From an uncultured Opitutaceae bacterium (GTDB lineage Bacteria; Verrucomicrobiota; Verrucomicrobiia; Opitutales; Opitutaceae), in the NCBI GenBank assembly GCA_903919205.1, contig CAIXHE010000157.1:1-32163 (forward strand): a stretch of 32,163 nucleotides of DNA. The letters run 5' to 3'. Position numbers and translations under genes: made by a program. Below, in pieces: positions 17,108 to 26,915 of this stretch. Below the pieces are notes generated by a model that was not told where the DNA came from, searched no databases, and saw nothing but the letters and a program-made list of their open reading frames with translations. Position 1 is the first letter of the stretch. The number at the start of each line of letters is the position of its first letter.

Positions 17108-18017
17108 GGCGGTGATCGCCGCCTGGTGGACGCCGTTTGGCGAGCACCTGGAGCGCGAGCGCCGGTGCTCACCCTACACGGTTCGCAATTACCGCACGGC
17201 GTTTGAGGACTTCTACCGCTGGCTCGCGGCCTCGGGCCTCTGGGAGCGGGGCATCGACGCCCTCGAGTCACGGGAGGCCAGGGACTTCGTGATCGAGGCC
17301 CAGCGCCGCTACGGCCGGCGCACCCTCCACAACCACGTGTCGGGCCTGCGCTCGCTCGTGCGCTACTGGATGGCGCGGGGCAAGTTGAGCCGCAACCCGT
17401 TCGTGGCTATCCCGCTCCCCAAGCTCGAGCGCCGCCTGCCGCAGTTCCTCACCGAGGAGCAGGCCAGGACCCTCCTCGCAAGCCCGCTGCGCCTGCTCGA
17501 GAGCGGGGGCTGCGACGCCTTCACGGCCTGGCGGGATCGCCTGGCGATGGAGCTGCTCTACGGGGCCGGTCTGCGCGTCAGCGAGGTGGTCGGCCTCAGC
17601 TACGGCCGGGTCGACCTGGGCGAGGGGGCGGTGCGCGTCCTCGGCAAGGGCCGCAAGGAGCGCGTGTGCCCGATAGGCTCGGTCGCCTGCAAGGTCCTCG
17701 AGCGCTTCCGCGACACGTACGCGCCGGCCCGCGGGCCCGCCGACCCTGTGCTCTGCGGCCCCGGGGGGACGCGAATGACCGTGCGCGCGGTGCAGCTCAT
17801 GCTCAAGCGCCACCTTGCGCTCGCGGGGCTGCCCCTGGACCTGACACCCCACAAGCTGCGCCACTCGTTTGCCACCCACCTTCTGAACGCGGGCGCCGAC
17901 CTGCGCATCGTGCAGGAGCTCCTCGGCCACTCGCAGCTCGCGACGACGCAGGTCTACACCCACGTCAGCATCGCGAGGCTCAAGGACGTCTACGACCGGG
18001 CCCACCCGAGGGCCTGA
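17067..18017 (+). CDS. xerC: Tyrosine recombinase XerC/XerD
   Basis: A 316-residue tyrosine recombinase of the Xer type, which resolves chromosome dimers at dif. N-terminal SAM-like DNA-binding domain about 18-110 (WWTPFGEHLERERRCSPYTV); catalytic domain from about 128. The full catalytic set is visible: Arg170 (GAGLRVSE), Lys194 (LGKGRKER), His262 and Arg265 (PHKLRHSFATHLL), His288 (LLGHSQL) and nucleophile Tyr297 (QVYTHV). Its length and compact layout fit a housekeeping Xer protein rather than a phage integrase; XerC versus XerD is not decided. ATG 17067 overlaps mazG; an in-frame ATG at 17019 is less likely. No dif-like 28-mer is seen nearby. Confidence 0.9.
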   Translation: MSSEASSHPAPPPEAVIAAWWTPFGEHLERERRCSPYTVRNYRTAFEDFYRWLAASGLWERGIDALESREARDFVIEAQRRYGRRTLHNHVSGLRSLVRYWMARGKLSRNPFVAIPLPKLERRLPQFLTEEQARTLLASPLRLLESGGCDAFTAWRDRLAMELLYGAGLRVSEVVGLSYGRVDLGEGAVRVLGKGRKERVCPIGSVACKVLERFRDTYAPARGPADPVLCGPGGTRMTVRAVQLMLKRHLALAGLPLDLTPHKLRHSFATHLLNAGADLRIVQELLGHSQLATTQVYTHVSIARLKDVYDRAHPRA

Positions 18018-18027
18018 GCGGCCGGCC

Positions 18028-20370
18028 CTAGAGGTTCAGCCGCCGGGTGGCCCCGTTGCCCGCCGCGTCGTAGAGCGTCACCTCGACCGAGGTCGCACCC
18101 GCCGCGCGGTCCACGGGAATCTCGAGGACGAACGTCTCCTCCCGGCCGTCGAGGATGCCGTCGGCGGGCTGCTCGACCGTCTCGTGGTAGCCGTTGTTGA
18201 AGGTGAACTCCGCGCTGTCGAGCAGCGAGAGGGCGTCGCGGCCGCGCACCGTCACGGTAACCCTGCCGGCGTCGCGCCGGGCGGTGGCCTCCTCGATCGC
18301 CGGCGGCGTGTGGTTGACGACCAGGTCGTCGGTCTCGAACGAGACGGTGAGGCGGTCCGCGGGCGGCCGCGGGGCGGCCTCCTTGGCCACGAGCCTCGTG
18401 AAGTAGGTTCCCTCGGCAAGGTGCAGGGTCTCGAACTGGGCGTAGGACTCCTTGCTGTCGAGCGTGATGTCCGTCCACTGGGAGTCGCCCTCGTGCCGGA
18501 TCGAGAACGTGTACAGGAGGTTGTCGCCGTCTGAGTCTGTCACGGTCCAGAAGACGACGCGGGTGCCGGGCGAGGCCACGATCTGGCTGCCGAGGAAGCC
18601 GCCCTTGCGGCGCTCGCCCTCGTGGTCTGCGGCCTGGATCAGCTGGCCGACCGTTGTCGTGACCGGGGCCGGCATCTCGGGGGGCACCACGATGGCGTAG
18701 TTCGGCGAGAGAGTGCGAAAGTCAGTAAGCTGGGGCCGGTGGTTCTGGGTCAGGTAGTAGAGGTCGGCGCGGTCGATCTGGAGCGCGGGCTTGGCGGAGT
18801 CGGGCACCTCGATCCGCAGTTCGGCATAGCGCCCGGCCGGGGCCTCCGCCCTCCAGCCGTCCGCGTCCCGCATCGGGATCCACGGGCTCCAGCCGTCGGC
18901 GTCGCCCGTGCCGTTCGTGGTGCGCACCGATACCGCGAGCTGCGAGGCCTCGAGGTCCCTCAGGCGGTTGAACCTGAGGGCGCCGAGGCGGGCGGTGACC
19001 CCCAGGTCGATCCGCCGGGTCTGCGCCGTGCGGGGAGAGGCCGCGTTGAAGTCGAGGAGCGCGAGTCCGGGCGCGTTGTTGCGCAGCGCGAGGAAGCGCC
19101 CTGGGGAGCCCGGCACGGGCTCGAGCGCATTCAGCTGGGAGGAGGCGCTTCCCGGGAACGTGAGCGATGTGCGGCCCTCGAGGTCGTAACCGAGCATCTC
19201 GCCCAGCTCGCCGCCCGAGATCAGCAGGAGCGAGCCCTTGCGGCGGACCTGGTAGAAGGCCACGCCGGAGCGCGAGGCCAGCGTCTCCGAGAAGCCGTCC
19301 ACGGTGAAGAACTGCAGGGTGCTGCGCCCCGGGAAGCGCTCCGCCTGGGTTGAGGGGGCGATCAGCTCGATCGGAACCTCACGGGGCTTCTGTGCCATCG
19401 GGTTCGGGGCGGGGGAGGGGCCCGGCCCCGGGCTCGGCGTCGGGGCCGCGCCGACGATCGTGAGCGTGCCGTCCGGATTTCCCATGATCTGGACGTTCTG
19501 GGCCACCGGGTGGATCTCCCCGCCCGAGAACACGATGGCCGCGTAGTAGCCGCCCTTCGGGTCGGGCAGGATGTCGGTGACCTCCGCGTCGTGGTTCTCC
19601 TGCGCGATGTAAGGGGATCCCCCGTCCTTCCCGAAGAGGTAGAGGTTGCCCTTCGGGGCGGACCCGGCCACCACGCGCCCGTCCGACAGGCGCGCGAGGC
19701 GGCGCAGGTTCCGGTCGGAGACCTCGCCGAAGACGCTCACCCCGCGCGCTGCGAGCGCCTTCGCGTCGGAGGTGCGGTCGGCCGAGATGCCGGCCGCGGC
19801 GAACGCCGCCAGGTCGACCTTGTAGATCCTCCCGGGATTGCCCGTGGCGGCGAGCGCGGTGCGCCCGTCTGCGGAGAGAAGCAGGTCGAACACCGAGTCC
19901 GCGGGCAGGCCGATGCGGGAGACGACCTTCCCGGACTTTATGAGGTAGAGGCCGCCCGCCGGCGAGGTTCCCGCGAGGATCGACCCGTCCGCCAGAACCC
20001 TGACCGCGTACACCTGCACGTCGCCCAGGTGCGCCAGCTCCTTCGAGGTGAAGGTGCCCGCGGACAGGTCGGCATCGACCTGCAGGACGCGCCCGCCGGG
20101 GCCCGCGCCGAGGATCCACGAGCCGCCGGGCCCCGGCTCGAGGCACCAGAGAAGCGCGCTCGGCGCGGCGCCCTTCAGGTCGGTGAGCACCGGGCCCCCC
20201 ACCAGGCGCCCGTCGGAGCGGCTGGCGAGGCCGTGCAGGTCCCGGCTCGGCACGTCGCGGTAGAAGTCCACGTCGGTCTTCCTCGAGAGCGGGTCCGCTC
20301 GCAGCGAGCAGGCCGCCAGCGCAAGCGCGATGATAAGTGAGCGGAGGCGGTGCGGGGCGGGAAGCGGCAT
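18028..20370 (-). CDS. Lipoprotein with beta-propeller and Ig-like C-terminus
   Basis: 780 residues. The N-terminus MPLPAPHRLRSLIIALALAA followed by Cys21 is a lipoprotein signal (lipobox LAAC). Residues about 80-290 hold repeated blade motifs of the form 'G..lagt.p.G.ly.': SWILGAGPGGRVLQVD (84-99), ILAGTSPAGGLYLI (131-144), TALAATGNPGRIYKVD (171-186), RVVAGSAPKGNLYLF (232-246). This suggests a propeller of NHL/WD-like type. A Pro/Gly/Ser linker (309-325) separates it from a second propeller-like region and a C-terminal beta-sandwich part with TVTDSDGDNLLYTFSIRH and DAAGNGATRRL, as in cadherin or Ig-like surface proteins. I know no function. It lies 15 bases after the S55-type gene, so the two exported proteins are made together. 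Confidence 0.8.
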   Translation of the reverse strand: MPLPAPHRLRSLIIALALAACSLRADPLSRKTDVDFYRDVPSRDLHGLASRSDGRLVGGPVLTDLKGAAPSALLWCLEPGPGGSWILGAGPGGRVLQVDADLSAGTFTSKELAHLGDVQVYAVRVLADGSILAGTSPAGGLYLIKSGKVVSRIGLPADSVFDLLLSADGRTALAATGNPGRIYKVDLAAFAAAGISADRTSDAKALAARGVSVFGEVSDRNLRRLARLSDGRVVAGSAPKGNLYLFGKDGGSPYIAQENHDAEVTDILPDPKGGYYAAIVFSGGEIHPVAQNVQIMGNPDGTLTIVGAAPTPSPGPGPSPAPNPMAQKPREVPIELIAPSTQAERFPGRSTLQFFTVDGFSETLASRSGVAFYQVRRKGSLLLISGGELGEMLGYDLEGRTSLTFPGSASSQLNALEPVPGSPGRFLALRNNAPGLALLDFNAASPRTAQTRRIDLGVTARLGALRFNRLRDLEASQLAVSVRTTNGTGDADGWSPWIPMRDADGWRAEAPAGRYAELRIEVPDSAKPALQIDRADLYYLTQNHRPQLTDFRTLSPNYAIVVPPEMPAPVTTTVGQLIQAADHEGERRKGGFLGSQIVASPGTRVVFWTVTDSDGDNLLYTFSIRHEGDSQWTDITLDSKESYAQFETLHLAEGTYFTRLVAKEAAPRPPADRLTVSFETDDLVVNHTPPAIEEATARRDAGRVTVTVRGRDALSLLDSAEFTFNNGYHETVEQPADGILDGREETFVLEIPVDRAAGATSVEVTLYDAAGNGATRRLNL

Positions 20371-20385
20371 GGTAGGGGGGGATGA

Positions 20386-22119
20386 CTATTCCACAACACG
20401 GACGGTGTGGTGGAGGTCGCTGAACGAGACCTTGCCGGGAAGCACGCGGGTTTCCCAGAGCGGAACCAGCGCCTCACGCCGCTGGTAGCGGCTGGCGTCC
20501 TCGGCCGACGAGATCCGCTGGATCGAGGCGGGCACCTCCGGCGTCGCCACCGCCTGGTCGAAGAACAGCGCCGAGCGCTCCACGACGGCGATGTACAGGC
20601 CGTCGTCCGCCCGGGTATCGCGCAGCGCGCCGAGGTAGGCGTCGAAGCTCCGCAATTGCCCGGGCCGGAACTGGTGGCCGTGCCCGGTCAATTCGTCGAG
20701 CACGCGGCCCGGGGTGACCAGCACCTCGAGCGTCTTGCCGGTCCACGAAGGGTCCACCGGGATGTCGACCGTGCAGACGTCCTCGGATCCCTGGTAGTTC
20801 CTCCAGCCTAGCGTCGCCTGAAGCGTCTCGCCGGCCCTCACGCTCGAGCGCGAGACCTGGAACTGCTCGACCACCACGGCGGGGTTCTCGCCCAGGGGCT
20901 CCACCCGGAACGACACCTGCTTCGGCGTCACCTTCTCGAAGGGGTTCTGAAGCTCCATCGACAGGCCGACAAGGAACTCGAACATGCCCGTCGTGAAGCC
21001 CTGGGGCCCCGCGTACACCGACTCGTGGGTGAGCTGCTGGCCGGCCCCGTACGTGATCGTGCTCACGATGCGGAAGCCCTCGCCGCGGGCGCCGTCGTTG
21101 GACCCGAAGATCGCCTCGACGATGCCCGTGAGCATGATCATCGGGGCAATCCTGCGCTCGCGCACGACCTGGAAATGGAGCGTCCTCTGCGGCGCGCCCT
21201 CGCGGCCGCAGCTCACCTCGACGTCGGTCATCTCGGGGCCGGCCCCGAGGAGCCCCGACACCGCCGAGAGGCGGTCCTGGCTGATGCACCCGATCACCGG
21301 CCCGATGTTGGCTACCTTGTAGGACTCGAGCGTCGAGGGTAGGATCGCCACCACGCTCGCCGAGCACATCGGCAGCTGCACGTCGCCCAGCCCCAGCATC
21401 GGGTGGCCGAAGGCGACCACCCGGTTGCCGTCGACGCGCGAGACGGTGCCGGTGCCCGCGAGGGTGATGTCCCCGGTCGTGAGCGCCACGGCTACCGCGT
21501 CGCCGGGACGCAGTGCGGCCGGGGCGCCCGTTGTCGCGCCGGACGCGCTGCCGCCGAGCGCCACGACGCTGATGCCGAGCGAGGCGAACTGCGGGGCCAT
21601 GAGGGAGGCCGTCCTCGGTGAGACGCCCCCCAGGGCGAACACCGGTCGCATGGCCGACAGGCTGGCGTCCGCCGCGGCGGGGGTGGGCGCAGCCTCGGCG
21701 GCCTCCACCCCGGGAAGGCCCGAGCCCACACGGTCCGCGACCTCCGCCATGTCCGCCGCGGGCGTGAAGCCGGCGTAGCGCACGGTCTCGAAGCGCTGCA
21801 GCTGGTAGCTGAGCGCGCCCGCGAAGCGGCCGTCGATGTAGAGGGGGCTGCCGCTCATTCCCGCCACGGCGCCCATGTCCTGGACCCTCGGGTCGGTGAG
21901 CTTGCAGAGGATGATCGACTTGCCGGGCCCGAGAGCGTTCTCGATCACGCCGGTCACCTCGACCGTGAAGGGCTCGGGCTTGGTGCCCTGAAAGACCGTC
22001 CATACGACGCCGCGCTCGCCGGCCCTCACCTCGGAGAGCGGGAAGATGTCGGCCGGGCTCGGCTGCGCACGGGCGACGGTCGCAAGCAGGGAGAGGGTGA
22101 GGAGGAGTCGGCCGGTCAT
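20386..22119 (-). CDS. Secreted S55 (SpoIVB-like) protease-family protein, rearranged
   Basis: 577 residues with a signal peptide (MTGRLLLTLSLLATVARAQ). SpoIVB peptidase (S55) motifs are clear: VWTVFQGTKPEPFTVEVTGV (39-58), KSIILCKLTDPRV (67-79) and GAVAGMSGSPLYIDG (83-97), whose Ser89 is the predicted nucleophile. The second SpoIVB block, GTGTVSRVDGNRVVAFGHPM (222-241) with His239 and then LGD, corresponds to the SpoIVB 'GIGTLT...ALGH' histidine element. In SpoIVB the histidine block comes before the serine block; here it comes after. The last ~200 residues are beta-rich and unassigned. In sporulators SpoIVB triggers sigma-K; here no spore genes are seen, so the role is unknown, perhaps periplasmic proteolysis or signalling. 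Operon partner of the propeller lipoprotein, 43 bases after hemL. Confidence 0.82.
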   Translation of the reverse strand: MTGRLLLTLSLLATVARAQPSPADIFPLSEVRAGERGVVWTVFQGTKPEPFTVEVTGVIENALGPGKSIILCKLTDPRVQDMGAVAGMSGSPLYIDGRFAGALSYQLQRFETVRYAGFTPAADMAEVADRVGSGLPGVEAAEAAPTPAAADASLSAMRPVFALGGVSPRTASLMAPQFASLGISVVALGGSASGATTGAPAALRPGDAVAVALTTGDITLAGTGTVSRVDGNRVVAFGHPMLGLGDVQLPMCSASVVAILPSTLESYKVANIGPVIGCISQDRLSAVSGLLGAGPEMTDVEVSCGREGAPQRTLHFQVVRERRIAPMIMLTGIVEAIFGSNDGARGEGFRIVSTITYGAGQQLTHESVYAGPQGFTTGMFEFLVGLSMELQNPFEKVTPKQVSFRVEPLGENPAVVVEQFQVSRSSVRAGETLQATLGWRNYQGSEDVCTVDIPVDPSWTGKTLEVLVTPGRVLDELTGHGHQFRPGQLRSFDAYLGALRDTRADDGLYIAVVERSALFFDQAVATPEVPASIQRISSAEDASRYQRREALVPLWETRVLPGKVSFSDLHHTVRVVE

Positions 22120-22162
22120 CGGTGCGCGCAGGTTGTAGGGGGTGGGGGACGGTGGCGAGGCT

Positions 22163-23439
<1,277 letters not shown>

Positions 23440-23440
<1 letters not shown>

Positions 23441-25116
23441 CAGCTCACGTACTTCTGTACGATCGGGATGCGCCGGCCGACCCCGAAGGCGAGCGGGGTG
23501 ATCTTGAGCCCGGGTGCGGCCTGCTTCCTCTTGTACTCGTTCAAGTCGACCTTGCGCACGACATCGTTGACGATCGCCTCCGAGAAGCCCTGCGCGATCA
23601 GGTCGCGGCGCGAGAGCCCCTCCTCGATGTAGCCCTTGAGGACCGCGTCCAGCACGTCGTACGGGGGCAGGCTGTCCTGGTCGGTCTGGTCCGGCCGCAG
23701 CTCGGCGCTAGGGGGCTTGTCGATCGTCGACTGGGGGATCGGCGGAGTGCGGCCCGAGCGGCGTGCATCCGCGTTGATCCAGTTCGCGAGCGCGTAGACC
23801 TGCGTCTTGAAGACGTCCGAGATGACGGCCAGGCCGCCGCACATGTCGCCGTAGAGCGTGCAGTAGCCGACGGCCATCTCGCTCTTGTTGCCCGTCGTCA
23901 AGAGGAGCGAGCCGAACTTGTTTGAGATCGCCATCATGACGACGCCGCGCACGCGCGCCTGGATGTTCTCCTCGGCGACATCCTTCTGCCGGCCCGCGAA
24001 GAGCGGCTGGAGCGCCCCCTCGGCGGCCGCCACGACCTCCGCGATCGCGATCGTCTCGAAGCGGATGCCGAGGTTCGCCGCCAGGGCACGCGCGTCGTCG
24101 CGCGAGTGCTGCGAGGAGATGACCGAGGGCAGCGAGACGCCGATCACGTTCTCGGGTCCGAAGGCCTCGGCCGCGATGACGCCGACCACCGCCGAGTCAA
24201 TGCCGCCCGAGAGCGCGACCAGCGCCTTGCCGAAGCCGCTCTTGTGGGCGTAGTCGCGCAGCCCAAGCGTGAGCGCGGAACGGATGTCGGCCATTTCCGG
24301 CTGCTCAAAGCTCGGGGCGAGGGCGAACGCAGCCGCGGGCAAGCCCGGCCGGGGCGCCTCCACGACCGCGAGGTCCTCCGCAAACGCGGCCAGGCCCGCC
24401 ACCACGCGGCCCGATGCGTCGCTCACGATCGAGCGGCCGTCAAAGATCAGCTCGTCGTTGCCGCCCACCGCGTTCACGTAGGCCACCGAGCAACCGAGGG
24501 CCCGCGCCGCGTCCGAGACGAGCGTCTGGCGGATGCCCGCCTTGCCGTGATTCCAGGGGCTCGCCGAGAGGTTGACCATCAGGTCGCAGCGGGCGGCCAT
24601 CAGCTGACCCAGCGGGTTCAGGCCGTGGTACAGCCGCCGCGTGCTGATCATCGGGTGCGTCCAGATGTCCTCGCAGATCGTCACCCCTATCCGGAGGCCC
24701 GCGTGGGCGATCACCGTCGCATGCTCGGCCGGCTCGAAATAGCGGTCCTCGTCGAAGACGTCGTAGGTCGGCAGCAGGCACTTGCGGGCCGCCGAGACCA
24801 CCTGGCCCTGCCTGCAGAAGGCGGCGCTGTTGTAGACCGAGCGCCCGGAGCCCTGGGTGTTGGCCTCCACGGTCCCGATCAGGGCCGGCACCTCGCCGAC
24901 CTCGGCCGCGATGGTCCGCAGGGTGGCCTCGACGTCCGGCACGAAGTGCCTCTTGAACAGCAGGTCGCGCGGCGGGTAGCCGCAGACGGCGAGCTCAGGG
25001 AATACCACCAGCTCGGCGCCCCGGGCGACCAGCTGGGAGTAGGCATGGAGGATCTTGCGGCGATTGCCGGCCAAATCGCCGACGGTGGTGTTGATCTGTG
25101 CAAGGCCGAGGCGCAT
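23440..25116 (-). CDS. nadE: Glutamine-dependent NAD+ synthetase
   Basis: A 558-residue two-domain enzyme that amidates nicotinate adenine dinucleotide to NAD. N-terminal nitrilase-like glutaminase with the catalytic triad Glu41 ([15 protein letters not shown]), Lys112 (ARKCLLP) and Cys148 (GVTICEDIW). C-terminal synthetase with the PP-loop [10 protein letters not shown] (301-310), [22 protein letters not shown], and the [20 protein letters not shown] tail. Both domains appear intact, so ammonia is drawn from glutamine. First gene of the nadE-hemL-S55-propeller operon. Divergent from maf over 79 bases. Confidence 0.96.
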
Positions 25117-25195
25117 TCGGTGGGGAGGAAGGGTTCAGGATGGACGGCAATGGCTTTGCTTTCAACATTTTCGACGGAATCATGGGTTCCCTCTG
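25117..25195. promoter_or_regulatory. Divergent promoter region, nadE / maf
   Basis: These 79 bases must drive both the four-gene nadE operon and the maf cluster. The plus strand shows a lower-GC run (TTGCTTTCAACATTTTCG) with TTGCTT as a possible -35, but no clear -10 or inverted repeat was found. Confidence 0.35.
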
Positions 25196-25774
25196 ATGTC
25201 CCAAGCCCGCCTCATCCTAGCCTCCGCCTCCCCCCGCCGCCGCGAGCTGCTGGCCGGCCTCGGCGTTCCCTTTGACGTGGTGGTGGCAGACGTCACTGAG
25301 CATGAGGAACCTACGACGGATCCGAGGGTGATGGTGGCCCACAACGCGGCGCTCAAGGCGGACTGGGTGTCCCGCCTCCATCCGGAGGCGGTGGTGCTTG
25401 GGGCGGACACCACGGTGTTCCTGGACGGCCTGGCCATCAACAAGCCGCGGGACCTCGCGGAGGCCCGCTCGATGCTGCGTCGCCTCTCCGGACGCGAGCA
25501 CACCGTGTTCACCGGGCTGGCGGTGCGCCGGGCTTCCACGGGGCTGAGGATCGACGAGGGGGTCTCCAGCCATGTGCAATTCAAGCCTCTCAACGAAGAC
25601 CTCATCGAGCGCTACCTGCTGCTGGTGAACACCCTGGACAAGGCCGGGGGCTACTCGATCCAGGACCATAGCGACCTGATCGTCGCCGGAACCCGCGGAT
25701 CCTTCACGAATATCATGGGCCTCCCCATGGAGCTCACGAAACAAATTTTGACCCCGGGCGTCCTAGGAGCTTAG
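25196..25774 (+). CDS. maf: Maf-family nucleotide pyrophosphatase
   Basis: A 192-residue protein of the Maf/YhdE family, which hydrolyses dTTP, UTP or modified nucleoside triphosphates. Motifs: LILASASPRRRELL (6-19), ALKAD, VVLGADTTV (catalytic Asp), NKPRD, RLSGREHTVFTGLAV, and DKAGGYSIQD toward the end. These are the five conserved Maf segments, and FNP-type specificity cannot be told further. ATG 25196 is in front of MSQARLILAS, the family N-terminus; an upstream ATG at 25055 in this frame lies inside nadE antisense and is rejected. First gene of a plus-strand cluster. Confidence 0.94.
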   Translation: MSQARLILASASPRRRELLAGLGVPFDVVVADVTEHEEPTTDPRVMVAHNAALKADWVSRLHPEAVVLGADTTVFLDGLAINKPRDLAEARSMLRRLSGREHTVFTGLAVRRASTGLRIDEGVSSHVQFKPLNEDLIERYLLLVNTLDKAGGYSIQDHSDLIVAGTRGSFTNIMGLPMELTKQILTPGVLGA

Positions 25775-25808
25775 GTCCTACGCTTCCTGCTTCACGTCCG
25801 ACCGAACG

Positions 25809-26915
25809 ATGAGTCATCTCCTAACCGCACCGTCCCCGACCGCCTCCGCGCGGCGATTGGCGGGGCGCCTGTGGTCGGATCCGGACTACCGCTCGGTCGT
25901 GGTCGGACTGGTCGCGATGCTGCTGGTGCACAGCCTGCTCTTCGTGTTCGCGCCCTACCTGCTGCGCACCGACAAGACGCACGTGCAGGCGAGGCCGGTG
26001 GCCGCCCCCAAGCAGTTCAACATCGAGATCGACCCGGACATATTCGCGAAGCCGCTGACGGTGAAGCCGCCCCCGCCGAACCAGTTTGTCGAAACCAACC
26101 CGAACGCCAACGACAAGGTTCCGGACAAGACGAACAATTTCGCGGTGCAGAACCAGACCGTGGCCCAGGAGAAGCCGCAGGCCGACCAGCACAACGACAA
26201 GCCGAAGATCGACGGTAAGAAGGACGTGAACTCGAACCAGATCGTGACCGGCTCGCTCAGCAAGCCGCAGACGCCAAGCCCGCCGGTGCCCGACGCCTCG
26301 AAGTCGAACAAGCCCCAGCAGGCCGCCCGCAGGGAGCAGGACCCGCTCGCCGGCTACGACAAGATGAAGGAGGGCGACGACGGCTTCGGCAGCAACCTCG
26401 GCAAGACTCAGGACAATTCTAAGGCCGCCCCCGTGAAGGTGGAGGGGGTCAAGGACGCGCCGAATGACGGCACGCAGGCGAGCCAGCCGGCCATCGACCC
26501 GAAGCACCCGCGCGCCCGCCCGGTGATCCAGCAGATGCAGACGCGCCCGGCCGTGTTCAAGGACAACCAGTTCGGCACCAGCAACATTGGGCCCATCGCC
26601 ATCGACGCCCGCTGGAGCAGTTACGGAGCCTACCTGCACAAGATGTTGGAGGCCATACAGATCCAATGGGACCGGATCCTGATCGAGAGCTCGACCTATC
26701 CGCCCTCGGGCAGCACCGTGACCGTCAAGTTCACGCTGGATTACAAGGGCCGTGTGACCGAGATCATCGATGTGCAGAACTCCTCCAGCCAGCAGGGCAA
26801 GTCCAGCTGCCTGAGCGCCGTCACGCTCACGGCCCCCTACGGGGACTGGACCGAAGACATGATCGCCGTCCTCGGCAAGTCCCAGGACATCACGATCCAG
26901 TTCTACTATCAGTGA
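25809..26915 (+). CDS. TonB/TolA-like periplasmic-spanning protein
   Basis: 368 residues. A single N-terminal membrane helix (about 29-51: VVVGLVAMLLVHSLLFVF) follows a short cytoplasmic tail, then a long extended Pro/Lys/Asn/Gln/Asp-rich linker (about 65-255; e.g. VKPPPPNQFVETNPNAND, QADQHNDKPKIDGKK), and a C-terminal globular part from about 265 (WSSYGAYLHKMLEAIQIQWD, VTVKFTLDYKGRVTEIIDVQ, LTAPYGDWTEDM). This is TonB/TolA architecture. The linker is richer in Asn/Gln than the usual Pro-Glu/Pro-Lys type. exbB/exbD or tolQ/tolR are not adjacent, so its energising partner is unknown. Its stop overlaps the next gene (GTGA). Confidence 0.82.
   Translation: MSHLLTAPSPTASARRLAGRLWSDPDYRSVVVGLVAMLLVHSLLFVFAPYLLRTDKTHVQARPVAAPKQFNIEIDPDIFAKPLTVKPPPPNQFVETNPNANDKVPDKTNNFAVQNQTVAQEKPQADQHNDKPKIDGKKDVNSNQIVTGSLSKPQTPSPPVPDASKSNKPQQAARREQDPLAGYDKMKEGDDGFGSNLGKTQDNSKAAPVKVEGVKDAPNDGTQASQPAIDPKHPRARPVIQQMQTRPAVFKDNQFGTSNIGPIAIDARWSSYGAYLHKMLEAIQIQWDRILIESSTYPPSGSTVTVKFTLDYKGRVTEIIDVQNSSSQQGKSSCLSAVTLTAPYGDWTEDMIAVLGKSQDITIQFYYQ

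Noticed and set aside
17067-18017. Treating the tyrosine recombinase as an integrase of a mobile element linked to the ffh duplication
   Set aside because: It lies 15 kb away among housekeeping genes and has Xer size and layout; no attachment repeats or phage genes surround it.
18184-20340. Plus-strand open frames opposite the propeller lipoprotein
   Set aside because: Arg/Gly/Ala/Val-rich shadow frames; the minus strand encodes signal peptide, blade repeats and a beta sandwich.
24106-25275. A 389-codon plus-strand frame across nadE and the maf start
   Set aside because: Antisense to intact NAD synthetase; the real plus-strand gene, maf, is in another frame from 25196.
25760-25785. Short imperfect inverted repeat (TAGGA...TCCTA) before the TonB-like gene
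   Set aside because: Only five paired bases around a 7-base loop at the end of maf; expected by chance at this frequency.
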